Below are positions 37,326 through 45,190 of a stretch of DNA of 64,000 nt, piece by piece. The DNA comes from an uncultured Bacilli bacterium (GTDB lineage Bacteria; Bacillota_I; Bacilli_A; RF39; UBA660). The notes below the pieces were generated by a model. It was not told the origin of the DNA, did no database searches, and saw only the letters and a list, made by a program, of their open reading frames with translations. The stretch's first letter is position 1, and the number at the start of each line of letters is the position of its first letter. Both the position numbers and the translations under genes were made by a program. The stretch covers positions 1 through 64,000 of the forward strand of contig CAKPFM010000006.1 in assembly GCA_934153945.1 (NCBI GenBank), in the 5' to 3' direction.

Positions 37326-38258
37326 TTACTCTTTTCCACATCTGCTACCAACTGAATCAATTAATTTATCATTTTTATATATTCTTACAATTTCACAATT
37401 ATTTGCGCAGCCATGACATTCTATACCTTTAGTTTCAAATTTAATATCATTGACATCTAAATTATATACTTTATCTGTTTCATAATTATGGGAAAGAATT
37501 GCGATTCCTAAAGCTCCCATTAAATGGCCGTTTTTATCTACTATAATATCTTTATTTAAAATTTCTTTAAAATATTTTTGAACACCAACATTTTTAGATA
37601 CTCCACCTTGGAATACAACTTTATCATATATTTTTTTACCTCTAGCAACATTATTTAAATAATTTATTACAATACTTTTACAAAGGCCTGCTATTATATC
37701 TTCTTTTTGATAACCCATTTGAGCTTTATGAATTAAGTCTGATTCAGCAAATACAGTACAACGAGCAGCTATATTAACAGGATTTTTACTAGTTATTGCA
37801 TATTTACCAAATTCTTCTATTGGAATATTTAATCTTTTTGCTTGACTAGTTAAAAAGGCACCTGTTCCTGCTGCACATAAAGTATTCATGGCATAATCTT
37901 TTATTATTCCATTATCAATAAGTATTATTTTTGAATCTTGACCACCAATTTCTAAGATGGTTCTAACATCAGGGTATATTGACATAGTTCCAATAGCATG
38001 AGCTGTTATTTCATTTTTTATTATATTAGCATCTATCATAAGTCCAATTAATCTTCTAGCACTTCCTGTAGTACCAATTCCTTTTATAGTATAATTAGCT
38101 GCTGTTTTCTTTAAATAATTTATTACTTTTTTTGATGCTTCAATAGGATTGGCATTTGTATCTATATAAATACTATCTATTATGTTATTAGATTCATCTA
38201 TAATAACACCTTTTGTAGAAATGGATCCAATATCTATTCCTATATAACATTTATTCAT
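37326..38258 (-). CDS. 2-hydroxyacyl-CoA dehydratase activase-like ATPase
   Basis: A 310-residue BadF/BadG/HgdC-type ATPase. Visible are phosphate loop YIGIDIGSISTKGVI, IGTTGSARRL, ILEIGGQDSKII, and the cluster-ligand motif NTLCAAGTGAFL with AARCTVFAESD, which in HgdC holds the inter-subunit [4Fe-4S] cluster. A C-terminal tail adds CHGCANNC and a last Cys (SRCGKE), not found in minimal HgdC. It is the third gene of a set whose members overlap by 8 nt. In many Bacillota these parts form one protein of about 1400 residues; here they are split. Substrate unknown. Confidence 0.88.
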   Translation of the reverse strand: MNKCYIGIDIGSISTKGVIIDESNNIIDSIYIDTNANPIEASKKVINYLKKTAANYTIKGIGTTGSARRLIGLMIDANIIKNEITAHAIGTMSIYPDVRTILEIGGQDSKIILIDNGIIKDYAMNTLCAAGTGAFLTSQAKRLNIPIEEFGKYAITSKNPVNIAARCTVFAESDLIHKAQMGYQKEDIIAGLCKSIVINYLNNVARGKKIYDKVVFQGGVSKNVGVQKYFKEILNKDIIVDKNGHLMGALGIAILSHNYETDKVYNLDVNDIKFETKGIECHGCANNCEIVRIYKNDKLIDSVGSRCGKE

Positions 38259-39309
38259 TTTTCTTCCTCATTTCTATCATATCGAGTAAAGCTTCTACTC
38301 TAGTATAAAATCCTGTTTTACTATCTTGTGAATCAAATGAAAAAAATAATATTGGTACTTTATATTCATTACATATTTTTTCTATTATAGGCATTGCTCC
38401 TATTTCTGGAGTACAAAATGTTGATTTAATATGTATGATAGCATCATATTTATTTTCACATAAATATTTAGTTCGCGCTATATTATCACTAGCGTCAGCT
38501 CCCATTCTATATTTAACAAATTCTTTACTATATTTTAAATATTTTTTTATCTTTTTACCTTTTTCAAATAATAAATATTTTACATTTGTAAATCTTGTTA
38601 TATCAACTTTATTTTTAATTAATAATTCTTCTAAATCATTATTTCCAAATGGTTCCATAACTGTAAATAATTCCCCAATTATTCCTATTCTTATTCTATT
38701 TTCTGGTTTTTCTAATTTTACTTTTTTTATTTTTCTAAAGTATTTCAAATAATTATACATCAAATTTATATAGCCTTTATTATTTTCAAATTTATTTAAT
38801 AATTCATTATATATTTTCTGCATTTCTTTTTCTTTTTCAAAAGCTAGATTATGTCTCATATAATCTTCTATTTTATCCATACAAAATACCATTCTTTTAG
38901 TTATTAAAAATCGGTATAGTGCATTTATTAAAGATAATTTAGGATTAATACTTTTAAATTTTTTTAAAATTTCTTTTATATTAGTTTTACCTTTACTTAC
39001 TAAATTTATATAGTTAACATCATATAAATCTTTTAAAATATTTTCTTGTAATTCATAGTAATATCCATATCTACATCCACCACCAAATTGTACTACAGTA
39101 TCTGCTCCTTTATTTATAGCTTCTATAAAAGCTCCTAGTGTATATTTAAATGGCATACATACTGTTTCTGGACTATATTTAGTTCCTAACTCTAATGTTT
39201 TTTTAGTTATTTTAGGTGTTTTTATTACTTCACATTTTAGAATTTTTTTTAACAAGTATATTCCTGGTATTTGATAATTTCCCATCATAGGGAGTGCGAG
39301 TTTAGTCAT
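38251..39309 (-). CDS. activase-associated dehydratase-like protein (DUF2229/HgdB-like part 2)
   Basis: A 352-residue protein. It carries the pattern of the C-terminal HgdB-like part of the large activase-related proteins: YSPETVCMPFKYTLGAFIEA, VQFGGGCRYGYYYELQE, IGIIGELFTVMEPFGN and KSTFCTPEIGAMPIIEK. Conserved cysteines in CMPFK, GGCRYG and TFCTPE may bind an Fe-S cluster. ATG at 39309 (AAAGGA upstream) rather than a TTG 18 nt earlier. It overlaps both neighbours by 8 nt, so the three genes are translationally coupled. Confidence 0.8.
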   Translation of the reverse strand: MTKLALPMMGNYQIPGIYLLKKILKCEVIKTPKITKKTLELGTKYSPETVCMPFKYTLGAFIEAINKGADTVVQFGGGCRYGYYYELQENILKDLYDVNYINLVSKGKTNIKEILKKFKSINPKLSLINALYRFLITKRMVFCMDKIEDYMRHNLAFEKEKEMQKIYNELLNKFENNKGYINLMYNYLKYFRKIKKVKLEKPENRIRIGIIGELFTVMEPFGNNDLEELLIKNKVDITRFTNVKYLLFEKGKKIKKYLKYSKEFVKYRMGADASDNIARTKYLCENKYDAIIHIKSTFCTPEIGAMPIIEKICNEYKVPILFFSFDSQDSKTGFYTRVEALLDMIEMRKKNE

Positions 39310-40204
39310 GTATTTTATTCCTTTCAATAATATCTATAAAACTTTCTAATCTAGTTATTATACCAGTCATACTATTTTCTTCATCTATCATTAGATGTAA
39401 TGTTGGAATATCTACTTTTCTTAAAACTAGTGGTATTACTAAAGAATCTAAAGCACAAGGAAAAGCTGTTAAAAATAAAATTCCATCAATTTTATCTTTA
39501 CACATTAGTATAGAACCTATCTCTTCTTTTGAGTATTTAAAATATAATCCTGTTGATAAAACATTACCTAGTTTATTAGTTTTATTTTTATTAAAATATT
39601 CTGAATATATTATTTCTACATCATATTTTTTTAATGCATTTATAATTGATGCTCCTATATATTCATCAAATATATTATATGGATGCGAAACTATTAATAT
39701 TTTTGTTTTTTTACTTTCTAATTTTTCTATATTTTTTCTTTCTAAGTATTTTGATTTATTTATACTATCTTCTAAAGCATATTTATATGCTTCTTTTATT
39801 TCTTTTTTACTTTTTTTTAATATAGATGACCACTTTTCAAATTCTTTTTCTTCTGTTTTTCTATCACTTAATGATACATTATAACTTATGATTGGTATAT
39901 CTAGTATTTTATCAATAATATCATAAGTACTCATATAGTTTGTACACATTTGATTATTTATTCCATAATTATCTATTCTAGGTATTAATACATAATCACA
40001 TTTATCTTTTAAACTTACAACATGTCCTAAATAGTTTTTAAGAGCTATACACATTTCATCATTACTTAATTCTATTCCTTTTTTCATTATTTCTTTTGTA
40101 GTTTTATCACTTATTACTACATCTATATTTAGCCTTTTAAAAAAAGATAGCCACAAATCTTTATAATGATAATAATATAGACTTCTAGGAATTCCTATCT
40201 TCAT
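39302..40204 (-). CDS. activase-associated dehydratase-like protein (DUF2229 part 1)
   Basis: A 300-residue protein matching the other half of the large activase-related proteins: it starts MKIGIPRSLYYYHYKDLW and has ELSNDEMCIALKNYLGHV, DYVLIPRIDNYG, FLTAFPCALDSLVIP and LMIDEENSMTGIITRLESF. Cysteines in DEMCIA and FPCALD are family features. First gene of the three-gene set. ATG at 40204 with AGGTGAT; a TATCTT element lies 15 nt upstream. Confidence 0.8.
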   Translation of the reverse strand: MKIGIPRSLYYYHYKDLWLSFFKRLNIDVVISDKTTKEIMKKGIELSNDEMCIALKNYLGHVVSLKDKCDYVLIPRIDNYGINNQMCTNYMSTYDIIDKILDIPIISYNVSLSDRKTEEKEFEKWSSILKKSKKEIKEAYKYALEDSINKSKYLERKNIEKLESKKTKILIVSHPYNIFDEYIGASIINALKKYDVEIIYSEYFNKNKTNKLGNVLSTGLYFKYSKEEIGSILMCKDKIDGILFLTAFPCALDSLVIPLVLRKVDIPTLHLMIDEENSMTGIITRLESFIDIIERNKIHD

Positions 40205-40289
40205 ATAATCACCTATTTAAAGATACGAATAATGGTTTCATTTTATGAATATTATTTTTTTATTAATCCATATTATTAATGGTGATAAA

Positions 40290-40454
40290 ATGGAGAAGGA
40301 TCAAAAAATAAATTGTAATGTTCATGATTGTGAACATTGTGATTGTGAAGGAGATTGTTGTAAACTTAAAAAAATAAAAGTTTGTAATTGTGATGGATGT
40401 GGTTGTAAAGAAACTACTATGTGTGATAGTTACAAAGAAAAAACAAGTAAATAA
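40290..40454 (+). CDS. Cys-rich small protein, DUF1540-like
   Basis: A 54-residue protein with eleven cysteines in a pattern of metal-binding type (NCNVHDCEHCDCEGDCC, then KVCNCDGCGCKETTMC). It fits the DUF1540 family of short Cys-rich proteins of Bacillota. The ATG follows GGTGATAA; an in-frame upstream ATG at 40245 lacks an SD. It is divergent from the activase genes and has its own terminator. Function unknown; metal or redox binding is inferred from cysteines only. Confidence 0.7.
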   Translation: MEKDQKINCNVHDCEHCDCEGDCCKLKKIKVCNCDGCGCKETTMCDSYKEKTSK

Positions 40455-40472
40455 ATACTTGTTTTCATTTTA
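40443..40472 (+). terminator. terminator of the DUF1540-like gene
   Basis: Stem ACAAGTA (40443-40449) with TACTTGT (40456-40462) then TTTCATTTT. Confidence 0.75.
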
Positions 40473-40503
40473 AATATATTTTTCATTATTTATCTATTTT
40501 ATA

Positions 40504-40532
40504 TTGTATATAAAACATTTGTTTGATATAAT
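40504..40532 (+). promoter_or_regulatory. promoter of toxin-like locus T1 with spacer dyad
   Basis: TTGTAT (40504-40509), 17-bp spacer, TATAAT (40527-40532) preceded by TG-A. The spacer contains AAACATTTGTTT, an interrupted palindrome also found at the other three loci. Predicted +1 is 40539. Confidence 0.75.
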
Positions 40533-40609
40533 GAATATGGATACATTTGAAATACATCAGATGCTTTCCCTTTCATTTATTTATTAATATTTGAAAGGTG
40601 GTGATATTT

Positions 40610-40687
40610 ATGACAAAAAGAGAATTATCTCAATTTATTATAATATTACTATTATTCTTTGTAATAATTATATTATTATTTAAATAA
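40610..40687 (+). CDS. T1: 25-residue hydrophobic peptide, putative type I toxin
   Basis: Peptide MTKRELSQFIIILLLFFV plus seven residues ending LFK: a basic N-terminus, about 18 hydrophobic residues and a C-terminal Lys, typical of membrane-acting type I toxins, though I recognise no known family. SD AAAGGTGG. The leader CCTTTCA (40569-40575) can pair with TGAAAGG (40592-40598) and hide the SD. The predicted mRNA start GGATACATTTGA (40539-40550) is perfectly complementary to TCAAATGTATCC (40761-40772), the 3' arm of its terminator, as in mRNAs silenced by 5'-3' pairing. A convergent antisense RNA covers the stop codon. Toxicity is inference. Confidence 0.7.
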   Translation: MTKRELSQFIIILLLFFVIIILLFK

Positions 40688-40801
40688 TAAAAGCATCCGA
40701 TTTCACAACTTAGTGATTTCAGATGCACTTCCAATAAGGGATTGCATTTGATTCTGACATTCAAATGTATCCTTTTTTATTTTATGGAAATACTTCCATC
40801 T
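40684..40801 (-). ncRNA. T1 antisense RNA (putative antitoxin)
   Basis: On the minus strand TTGTTA (40831-40836), 17-bp spacer and TATCAT with extended TG (40808-40813) predict a start near 40801. The transcript begins with a small hairpin (ATGGAA...TTCCAT) and ends at a hairpin (40693-40726) followed by TTTTATTATT, overlapping the toxin stop codon and 3' UTR. About 115 nt. Confidence 0.55.
40739..40785 (+). terminator. T1 toxin mRNA terminator
   Basis: Stem GGATTGCATTTGA (40739-40751) with TCAAATGTATCC (40761-40772), then T6ATTTTAT. Confidence 0.8.
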
Positions 40802-40864
40802 ATATACATGATATCACATATTTTGTTTTTTAACAATGTATTTTCATTATTTATATATTTTATA

Positions 40865-40893
40865 TTGTGTGTAAAACATTTGTTTGGTATAAT
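40865..40893 (+). promoter_or_regulatory. promoter of toxin-like locus T2 with spacer dyad
   Basis: TTGTGT, 17-bp spacer with AAACATTTGTTT, TATAAT preceded by TG-G. Predicted +1 is 40900. Confidence 0.75.
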
Positions 40894-40970
40894 GAATATG
40901 GATACGTTTGAAATATATCAGATGCTTTCCCTTTCATTTATTTCTTAATATTTGAAAGGTGGTGATATTT

Positions 40971-41048
40971 ATGACAAAAAGAGAATTATCTCTATTTATT
41001 ATAATATTACTATTATTTTTTGTAATAATTATATTATTATTTAAATAA
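40971..41048 (+). CDS. T2: 25-residue hydrophobic peptide, putative type I toxin
   Basis: Differs from T1 only at residue 8 (Leu for Gln). The whole unit from promoter to antisense promoter is a tandem copy of T1, 361 bp downstream. It has the same SD-hiding hairpin (CCTTTCA 40930-40936 with TGAAAGG 40953-40959). Its 5' end GGATACGTTTGA (40900-40911) still pairs with TCAAATGTATCC (41122-41133) through one G-U. CAGATGCTTT in the leader is perfectly complementary to AAAGCATCTG just after the stop codon. Conservation of peptide and pairing elements against drifting surrounding bases supports a selected unit. Confidence 0.7.
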   Translation: MTKRELSLFIIILLLFFVIIILLFK

Positions 41049-41162
41049 TAAAAGCATCTGTTTCACAACTTAGTGATTTCAGATGCTATATCCAACAAGG
41101 GATTGCATTTGATTCTCGAATTCAAATGTATCCTTTTTTATTTTATGGAAATTCTTCCATCT
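41044..41162 (-). ncRNA. T2 antisense RNA (putative antitoxin)
   Basis: Promoter on the minus strand: TTGTTA (41192-41197), 17 bp, TATCAT (41169-41174) with extended TG. Predicted start near 41162; it ends at the hairpin 41053-41086 with TTTTATTATT. The -35 overlaps the stop codon of the neighbouring amidotransferase gene. Confidence 0.55.
41100..41146 (+). terminator. T2 toxin mRNA terminator
   Basis: Stem GGATTGCATTTGA (41100-41112) with TCAAATGTATCC (41122-41133), then T6ATTTTAT. Confidence 0.8.
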
Positions 41163-41190
41163 ATATACATGATATCACATATTTTGTTTT

Positions 41191-41772
41191 TTAACAAGTT
41201 AGACTATCAAAAAAACTATCAAATAATTTAATACTATTATCATCCATTATAGATTCAGGATGCCACTGTACTCCTATAAAAAATTTCTTATTCTTATCCT
41301 CTACTGCCTCTATAACATTATCACTACTTCTAGCGCTTACAGTTAAAAATGTATTTGTAATATGTTCTATATGTCTACTATTAACAAATATTTTATCTTT
41401 ATTTAAAATAGAATATAATTTACTATCATAATTAATAAATACTTCATGTACATATAAATTGTTACTTTGATGATTAAAATTATTTAATTTTTCCAAAGTA
41501 CCATCTACTACACTCATCATCTGCATTCCTAAACATATACCTAAAGTTGGTATATCTTTTTCATATAAATATTTAACAAATTCTATTTCTAAATCAGTAT
41601 AATCACTACCACCTTGTAATATAAATCCATCACAAAAATTAGCTATTTTAATAAATTCTTCCAAATCATTAGGATAAATACCTACACATATTTTATTATA
41701 ACTATCTATTACTTTTTTTATCTCTTTATTTAAAGTATATTTATCACTATTTCTTAATAATACCCCTATCAT
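41191..41772 (-). CDS. class I glutamine amidotransferase, peptidase C26-like
   Basis: A 193-residue triad amidotransferase. Nucleophile elbow TLGICLGMQMMSV (Cys), and GVQWHPESIMDD (His, Glu). FILQGGSDYTDLEI is typical of the C26/PuuD group (gamma-glutamyl hydrolases). It is short for that family (about 230-250), and the substrate is not evident. ATG at 41772 with AGGTGAT; a TATATT element lies 15 nt upstream. Its 3' end has no terminator of its own on the minus strand before locus T2. Confidence 0.82.
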   Translation of the reverse strand: MIGVLLRNSDKYTLNKEIKKVIDSYNKICVGIYPNDLEEFIKIANFCDGFILQGGSDYTDLEIEFVKYLYEKDIPTLGICLGMQMMSVVDGTLEKLNNFNHQSNNLYVHEVFINYDSKLYSILNKDKIFVNSRHIEHITNTFLTVSARSSDNVIEAVEDKNKKFFIGVQWHPESIMDDNSIKLFDSFFDSLTC

Positions 41773-41794
41773 TTAATCACCTATTTAAATATAT

Positions 41795-41822
41795 GAAAAA
41801 AGAAATAAATTAATTATTTCTT
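41795..41822 (-). terminator. terminator of the pgeF-like gene
   Basis: Stem AAGAAATAA/TTATTTCTT with a T6 run on the minus strand, overlapping the stop at 41814. Confidence 0.82.
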
Positions 41823-42575
41823 CAACATAATAACAGATATATTTCTACCACTATTAATTCCTTCTTTTCTATGGGAATGAATTATATCACTATGACACTT
41901 AGTACACATATCTGAAATAGTAATATTGTTTTTTTCTAAACCTATATTTAATAAAACATCTCTATTAATTAAAGTTGTATCAATAAAGTATTTTTGTTTA
42001 TTATCTTTAATGTCACCTTTAATTATATATTCATTAATATTAATATCCGTAAATTTATTTTCAAATTCTTCTTTAAGATCTTCATCTACTTCAAAACAAC
42101 ATTTTAAAATACTAGGACATATATATGCTTCTATATCTTTAGGATTACAATCATAATTTGAAATCATTAATTTAACAGCATTTTCTATTATTCTATTTAA
42201 AGTACCTTTCCAACCGGAATGAATATTACCTACTACCTGTTTATTTTTATCATATAATAATATTCCTTGACAATCAGCTAATGAAGTAACAAGCGCAATA
42301 CCAGGAATATTAGTAATTAATCCATCAACATCTTCAAAAGTATCATTTAGACTATTTTCAGTTACACATTTAACAATATTAGTATGAGTTTGAATTGGCT
42401 TAATAAATTTCATAGAAGTATTAAATATATTTGATATTTCATCATATTGTTGCTTTATTTTATCATCAGATACAAGTCCTTTTCTAAAATTAAAAGGTTT
42501 TAAAGTAAATAAATGACATATATTTGAATATTCATTTAATTTTTCAAATTGAACATAATTTTTATTAATTATCAT
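41814..42575 (-). CDS. pgeF: PgeF/YlmD-like multicopper-oxidase-fold protein
   Basis: A 253-residue member of the YfiH/DUF152 family (peptidoglycan editing factor / purine nucleoside phosphorylase-like). Hallmarks are THTNIVKCV, LADCQGILLYD, VVGNIHSGWKGTLNR, the Cys in KCCFEVDEDL and the C-terminal CTKCHSDIIHSHRKEG. Zinc ligands (His, Cys, His) are all present. In the cell it acts on purine nucleosides or on wrong wall precursors; which applies here is not visible. ATG at 42575; TATAAT with extended TG lies 16 nt upstream. Confidence 0.92.
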   Translation of the reverse strand: MIINKNYVQFEKLNEYSNICHLFTLKPFNFRKGLVSDDKIKQQYDEISNIFNTSMKFIKPIQTHTNIVKCVTENSLNDTFEDVDGLITNIPGIALVTSLADCQGILLYDKNKQVVGNIHSGWKGTLNRIIENAVKLMISNYDCNPKDIEAYICPSILKCCFEVDEDLKEEFENKFTDININEYIIKGDIKDNKQKYFIDTTLINRDVLLNIGLEKNNITISDMCTKCHSDIIHSHRKEGINSGRNISVIMLKK

Positions 42576-42591
42576 GATATCACCTATTTAC

Positions 42592-42597
42592 ATTATA
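42592..42597 (-). promoter_or_regulatory. -10 element 16 nt before the pgeF-like ATG
   Basis: TGATATAAT on the minus strand; the interval ends in AGGTGATATC-ATG. Confidence 0.5.
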
Positions 42598-42600
42598 TCA

Positions 42601-42629
42601 AAAAAAAGAAATAAAAGCATTATTTCTTT
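42601..42629 (-). terminator. terminator of the HAD-NUDIX operon
   Basis: Stem AAAGAAATAA/TTATTTCTTT and T7 on the minus strand, at the end of the gene stopping at 42620. Confidence 0.82.
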
Positions 42630-43195
42630 AAATATTGTATATATGATTTTATTAAATCCTCATCCATCAAATTTTTGGGAATCTCACCTAGATTAAAAAA
42701 TTGCAATTTTTTTGTTTCTGAATCTCCTTTTAAATTACTTGTATCATTTAAGGAAACTTCAGCCAAATACAAAGATGTATTATTATAAACTATATCTCCA
42801 TTTGGATAACTATTTTTTCTACTTTTTCCAGACAATGTATCAATCAATATTATTTCACTTGGATTTAATTTAATACCAGTTTCTTCATAGGCTTCTCTAA
42901 CTGCAGTTTGTCTTAAATTTTCTCCTAAATCTTGGCACCCTCCAGGCAACCCCCACTTATCTCGATCTGTTCTTAACTGTAATAATATTTGATTTTTTTC
43001 ATTTCTAATTATTATAGCAGCACCAGTTTGAATAAATGGGATATGGTTTATTCTTTCATCTAATGACATTCTAAACAAAACCGGATATCCACCATATTTA
43101 GAACTTAATTCTAATATTTCTTCTTCAGTTAAATTCATTATCAATTTAACAAATTCTTCATGAGTATATTCTCGCATTTTTTTATATTTATTCAT
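42620..43195 (-). CDS. NUDIX hydrolase
   Basis: A 191-residue NUDIX protein. The Nudix box reads GGCQDLGENLRQTAVREAYEETGI, split here as G(x5)E(x7)REAYEETG, which is complete. An N-terminal extension of about 60 residues is predicted helical (HEEFVKLIMNLTEEEILELS). The enzyme should hydrolyse a nucleoside-diphosphate-linked substrate; which is unknown. ATG at 43195 with AAGGAT; a TTG five codons upstream is less likely. It lies 4 nt after the HAD gene, in one operon. Confidence 0.9.
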   Translation of the reverse strand: MNKYKKMREYTHEEFVKLIMNLTEEEILELSSKYGGYPVLFRMSLDERINHIPFIQTGAAIIIRNEKNQILLQLRTDRDKWGLPGGCQDLGENLRQTAVREAYEETGIKLNPSEIILIDTLSGKSRKNSYPNGDIVYNNTSLYLAEVSLNDTSNLKGDSETKKLQFFNLGEIPKNLMDEDLIKSYIQYLKK

Positions 43196-43199
43196 ACTT

Positions 43200-43784
43200 T
43201 TATCCTTCAATTTCTATATGTTCTTTTAACATTAAATACTTATAAATTTCTCCCCAGTTATTAACATTTTTTAAGTATTCATTTTCTATTAATGGATTTG
43301 AAGCATTATTTTTAAAATATAATGCTGTAATGTTTTTTTCTGATGCATTTAAACAAATTGTTTCATCATCATCAATTATATAATCAACTTTTTCATACAA
43401 GTATTTATCTATTTTTTGGTGTTCATTATTATATATTTTAACATTTTCTAAATTTATTGATTCAAATTTATTCAAAGCATATTTCATTTCACTATCACTT
43501 CGAGCTGTTACTATAATTACTTCAAAATATTTTGTCAATTTAGGAATAATAATTTCAGCACCTGTCATGATATTAGCACTTTTCAACACTTCAGACGAAT
43601 ACCTATTATAAAATTCACTAAATTCTGTTTGTTCCCAATTATATCTTTTTTGAAATGTTCTTTTTGTATTATCAATTATATTATCACATTTCTTAACTTC
43701 TACATCATATATTTCAGTATATACTCTATATAAATTTTCTGAATCAAATACTACTCCATCTAAATCTAATGCTATTTTTTTCAT
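43200..43784 (-). CDS. HAD-like 5'-nucleotidase-type phosphatase
   Basis: A 194-residue HAD protein of the NT5C/YqfW type. Motif I IALDLDGVVFDSEN, motif II VIIVTARS, and motif IV VDYIIDDDETICLN are present. Similar proteins dephosphorylate deoxyribonucleotides. ATG at 43784 with GGAGGT. Upstream gene of a pair with the NUDIX hydrolase, suggesting nucleotide salvage or clean-up. Confidence 0.82.
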   Translation of the reverse strand: MKKIALDLDGVVFDSENLYRVYTEIYDVEVKKCDNIIDNTKRTFQKRYNWEQTEFSEFYNRYSSEVLKSANIMTGAEIIIPKLTKYFEVIIVTARSDSEMKYALNKFESINLENVKIYNNEHQKIDKYLYEKVDYIIDDDETICLNASEKNITALYFKNNASNPLIENEYLKNVNNWGEIYKYLMLKEHIEIEG

Positions 43785-43811
43785 TCTTTCTACCTCCACA
43801 TTAATTATAAC

Positions 43812-43842
43812 AAAAAAAAAGAAATAAATTAATTATTTCTTT
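43812..43842 (-). terminator. terminator of nfeD-SPFH operon
   Basis: Stem AAGAAATAA/TTATTTCTT then T9 on the minus strand, at the stop at 43833. Confidence 0.85.
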
Positions 43843-44714
43843 AACATTTCACTTATTGTTGTTGTAATACCAGCTACATCTTGAAGATTAGATGGAATAA
43901 TTATCTTAGTTGATTGACCATTAGCTACTTCTTTTAAAGCATCAAAACTTTTCATAGCAAGTACAGCTTGATCAGCTTTAGCTTCTTTTAATAATCTAAT
44001 GCCTTCTGCTTCTGCTTGTTTAATTTTAAGTAAAGCTTCAGCTTCACCTTCAGCTATTCTAATTTGAGATTCTTTATTAGCTTCAGCACGTAATATAGCA
44101 CTTTCTTTTTCACCTTCAGCAATTAATATACTAGATTTCTTTTCACCTTCAGCTTGAAGAATTTTTTCTCTTCTTTCTCTTTCAGCACGCATTTGTTTTT
44201 CCATTGCTTCTTGAATATCTCTTGGTGGTATTATATTTTTAACTTCTACTCTATTTACTTTAATTCCCCATGGATCTGTTGCTTCATCAAGAATAGATCT
44301 CATTTTAGAATTAATAATATCTCTTGAAGTTAAAGTTTGATCTAATTCTAATTCACCAATTAAATTACGAAGTGTTGTAGCTGTTAAATTTTCAATAGCT
44401 GATACTGGATGTTCTACACCATAAGTATATAATTTAGCATCAGTAATTTGATAATAAACAACTGTATCTATTTGCATTGTAACGTTATCTTTAGTAATAA
44501 CTGGTTGTGGTGCGAAATCCTTAACAATTTCTTTTTGTGTAACAATATTGGCTATTCTATCAATGAATGGTATTTTTACATGTAAACCATTCTTCCATGT
44601 TTCATTATAAGATCCTAATCTTTCAATAACATAAGCTTTTGCTTGTGGTACAATCTTAATATTTGGAATAATAAGAACTACCACTAAAATTAATATAATT
44701 ATAAATAATTCCAT
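43833..44714 (-). CDS. SPFH/band-7 (stomatin-like, QmcA type) membrane protein
   Basis: A 293-residue SPFH protein. An N-terminal helix (residues 2-17) precedes the band-7 domain (PQAKAYVIERLGSYNETWKN; QIDTVVYYQI; RNLIGELELDQTLTSRD), and an Ala/Glu-rich coiled coil follows (residues about 175-245, repeats of AEGE). Such proteins form cage-like oligomers in membrane microdomains. It lies 10 nt after a NfeD gene, the usual partner. Confidence 0.95.
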   Translation of the reverse strand: MELFIIILILVVVLIIPNIKIVPQAKAYVIERLGSYNETWKNGLHVKIPFIDRIANIVTQKEIVKDFAPQPVITKDNVTMQIDTVVYYQITDAKLYTYGVEHPVSAIENLTATTLRNLIGELELDQTLTSRDIINSKMRSILDEATDPWGIKVNRVEVKNIIPPRDIQEAMEKQMRAERERREKILQAEGEKKSSILIAEGEKESAILRAEANKESQIRIAEGEAEALLKIKQAEAEGIRLLKEAKADQAVLAMKSFDALKEVANGQSTKIIIPSNLQDVAGITTTISEMLKK

Positions 44715-44724
44715 AATCTACCTC

Positions 44725-45138
44725 CTATTTTACTTCTTCTACTTTTAATTTAACACCATCAATAGCTAAAATAATAACTTCTTTATTTAAATCTATTTTT
44801 TTATCACTAATAGCGCTCCATCTTTTTCCATCAACTTTTACTTCTCCAATGGAATTTTCATTTATTTCTTCTGTTACTATACCTTTCATACCAATTACTC
44901 TATCAAAATTTGTCTTAATATCTTTACTTTTTAAAACATCTTTTAAAAATGATTTTGTAGTTATTAAAAGGATTGTTCCAAGTATTGTAAAGAAAGCAAA
45001 CTGTATAACAAAGTTATCAATAAATAAAGATAAAACTATAGTACAAAGTCCACTTGCTATATACCATATTGTAACTAAATCAATAGTCATACATTCAACA
45101 ACTGAAAGAATTATTACAACAGTTAACCAAAAATACAT
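44725..45138 (-). CDS. NfeD-family membrane protein
   Basis: A 137-residue short NfeD: two to three N-terminal membrane helices, then a C-terminal OB-fold (VIGMKGIVTEEINENSIGEV; VDGKRWSAIS). NfeD proteins pair with SPFH proteins such as the downstream gene. ATG at 45138 with AGGTGGTG; TATAAT lies 19 nt upstream. Confidence 0.92.
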   Translation of the reverse strand: MYFWLTVVIILSVVECMTIDLVTIWYIASGLCTIVLSLFIDNFVIQFAFFTILGTILLITTKSFLKDVLKSKDIKTNFDRVIGMKGIVTEEINENSIGEVKVDGKRWSAISDKKIDLNKEVIILAIDGVKLKVEEVK

Positions 45139-45190
45139 ATCTACACCACCTAATTAAATTATACCCTAAAATATATATATTTACAATATT

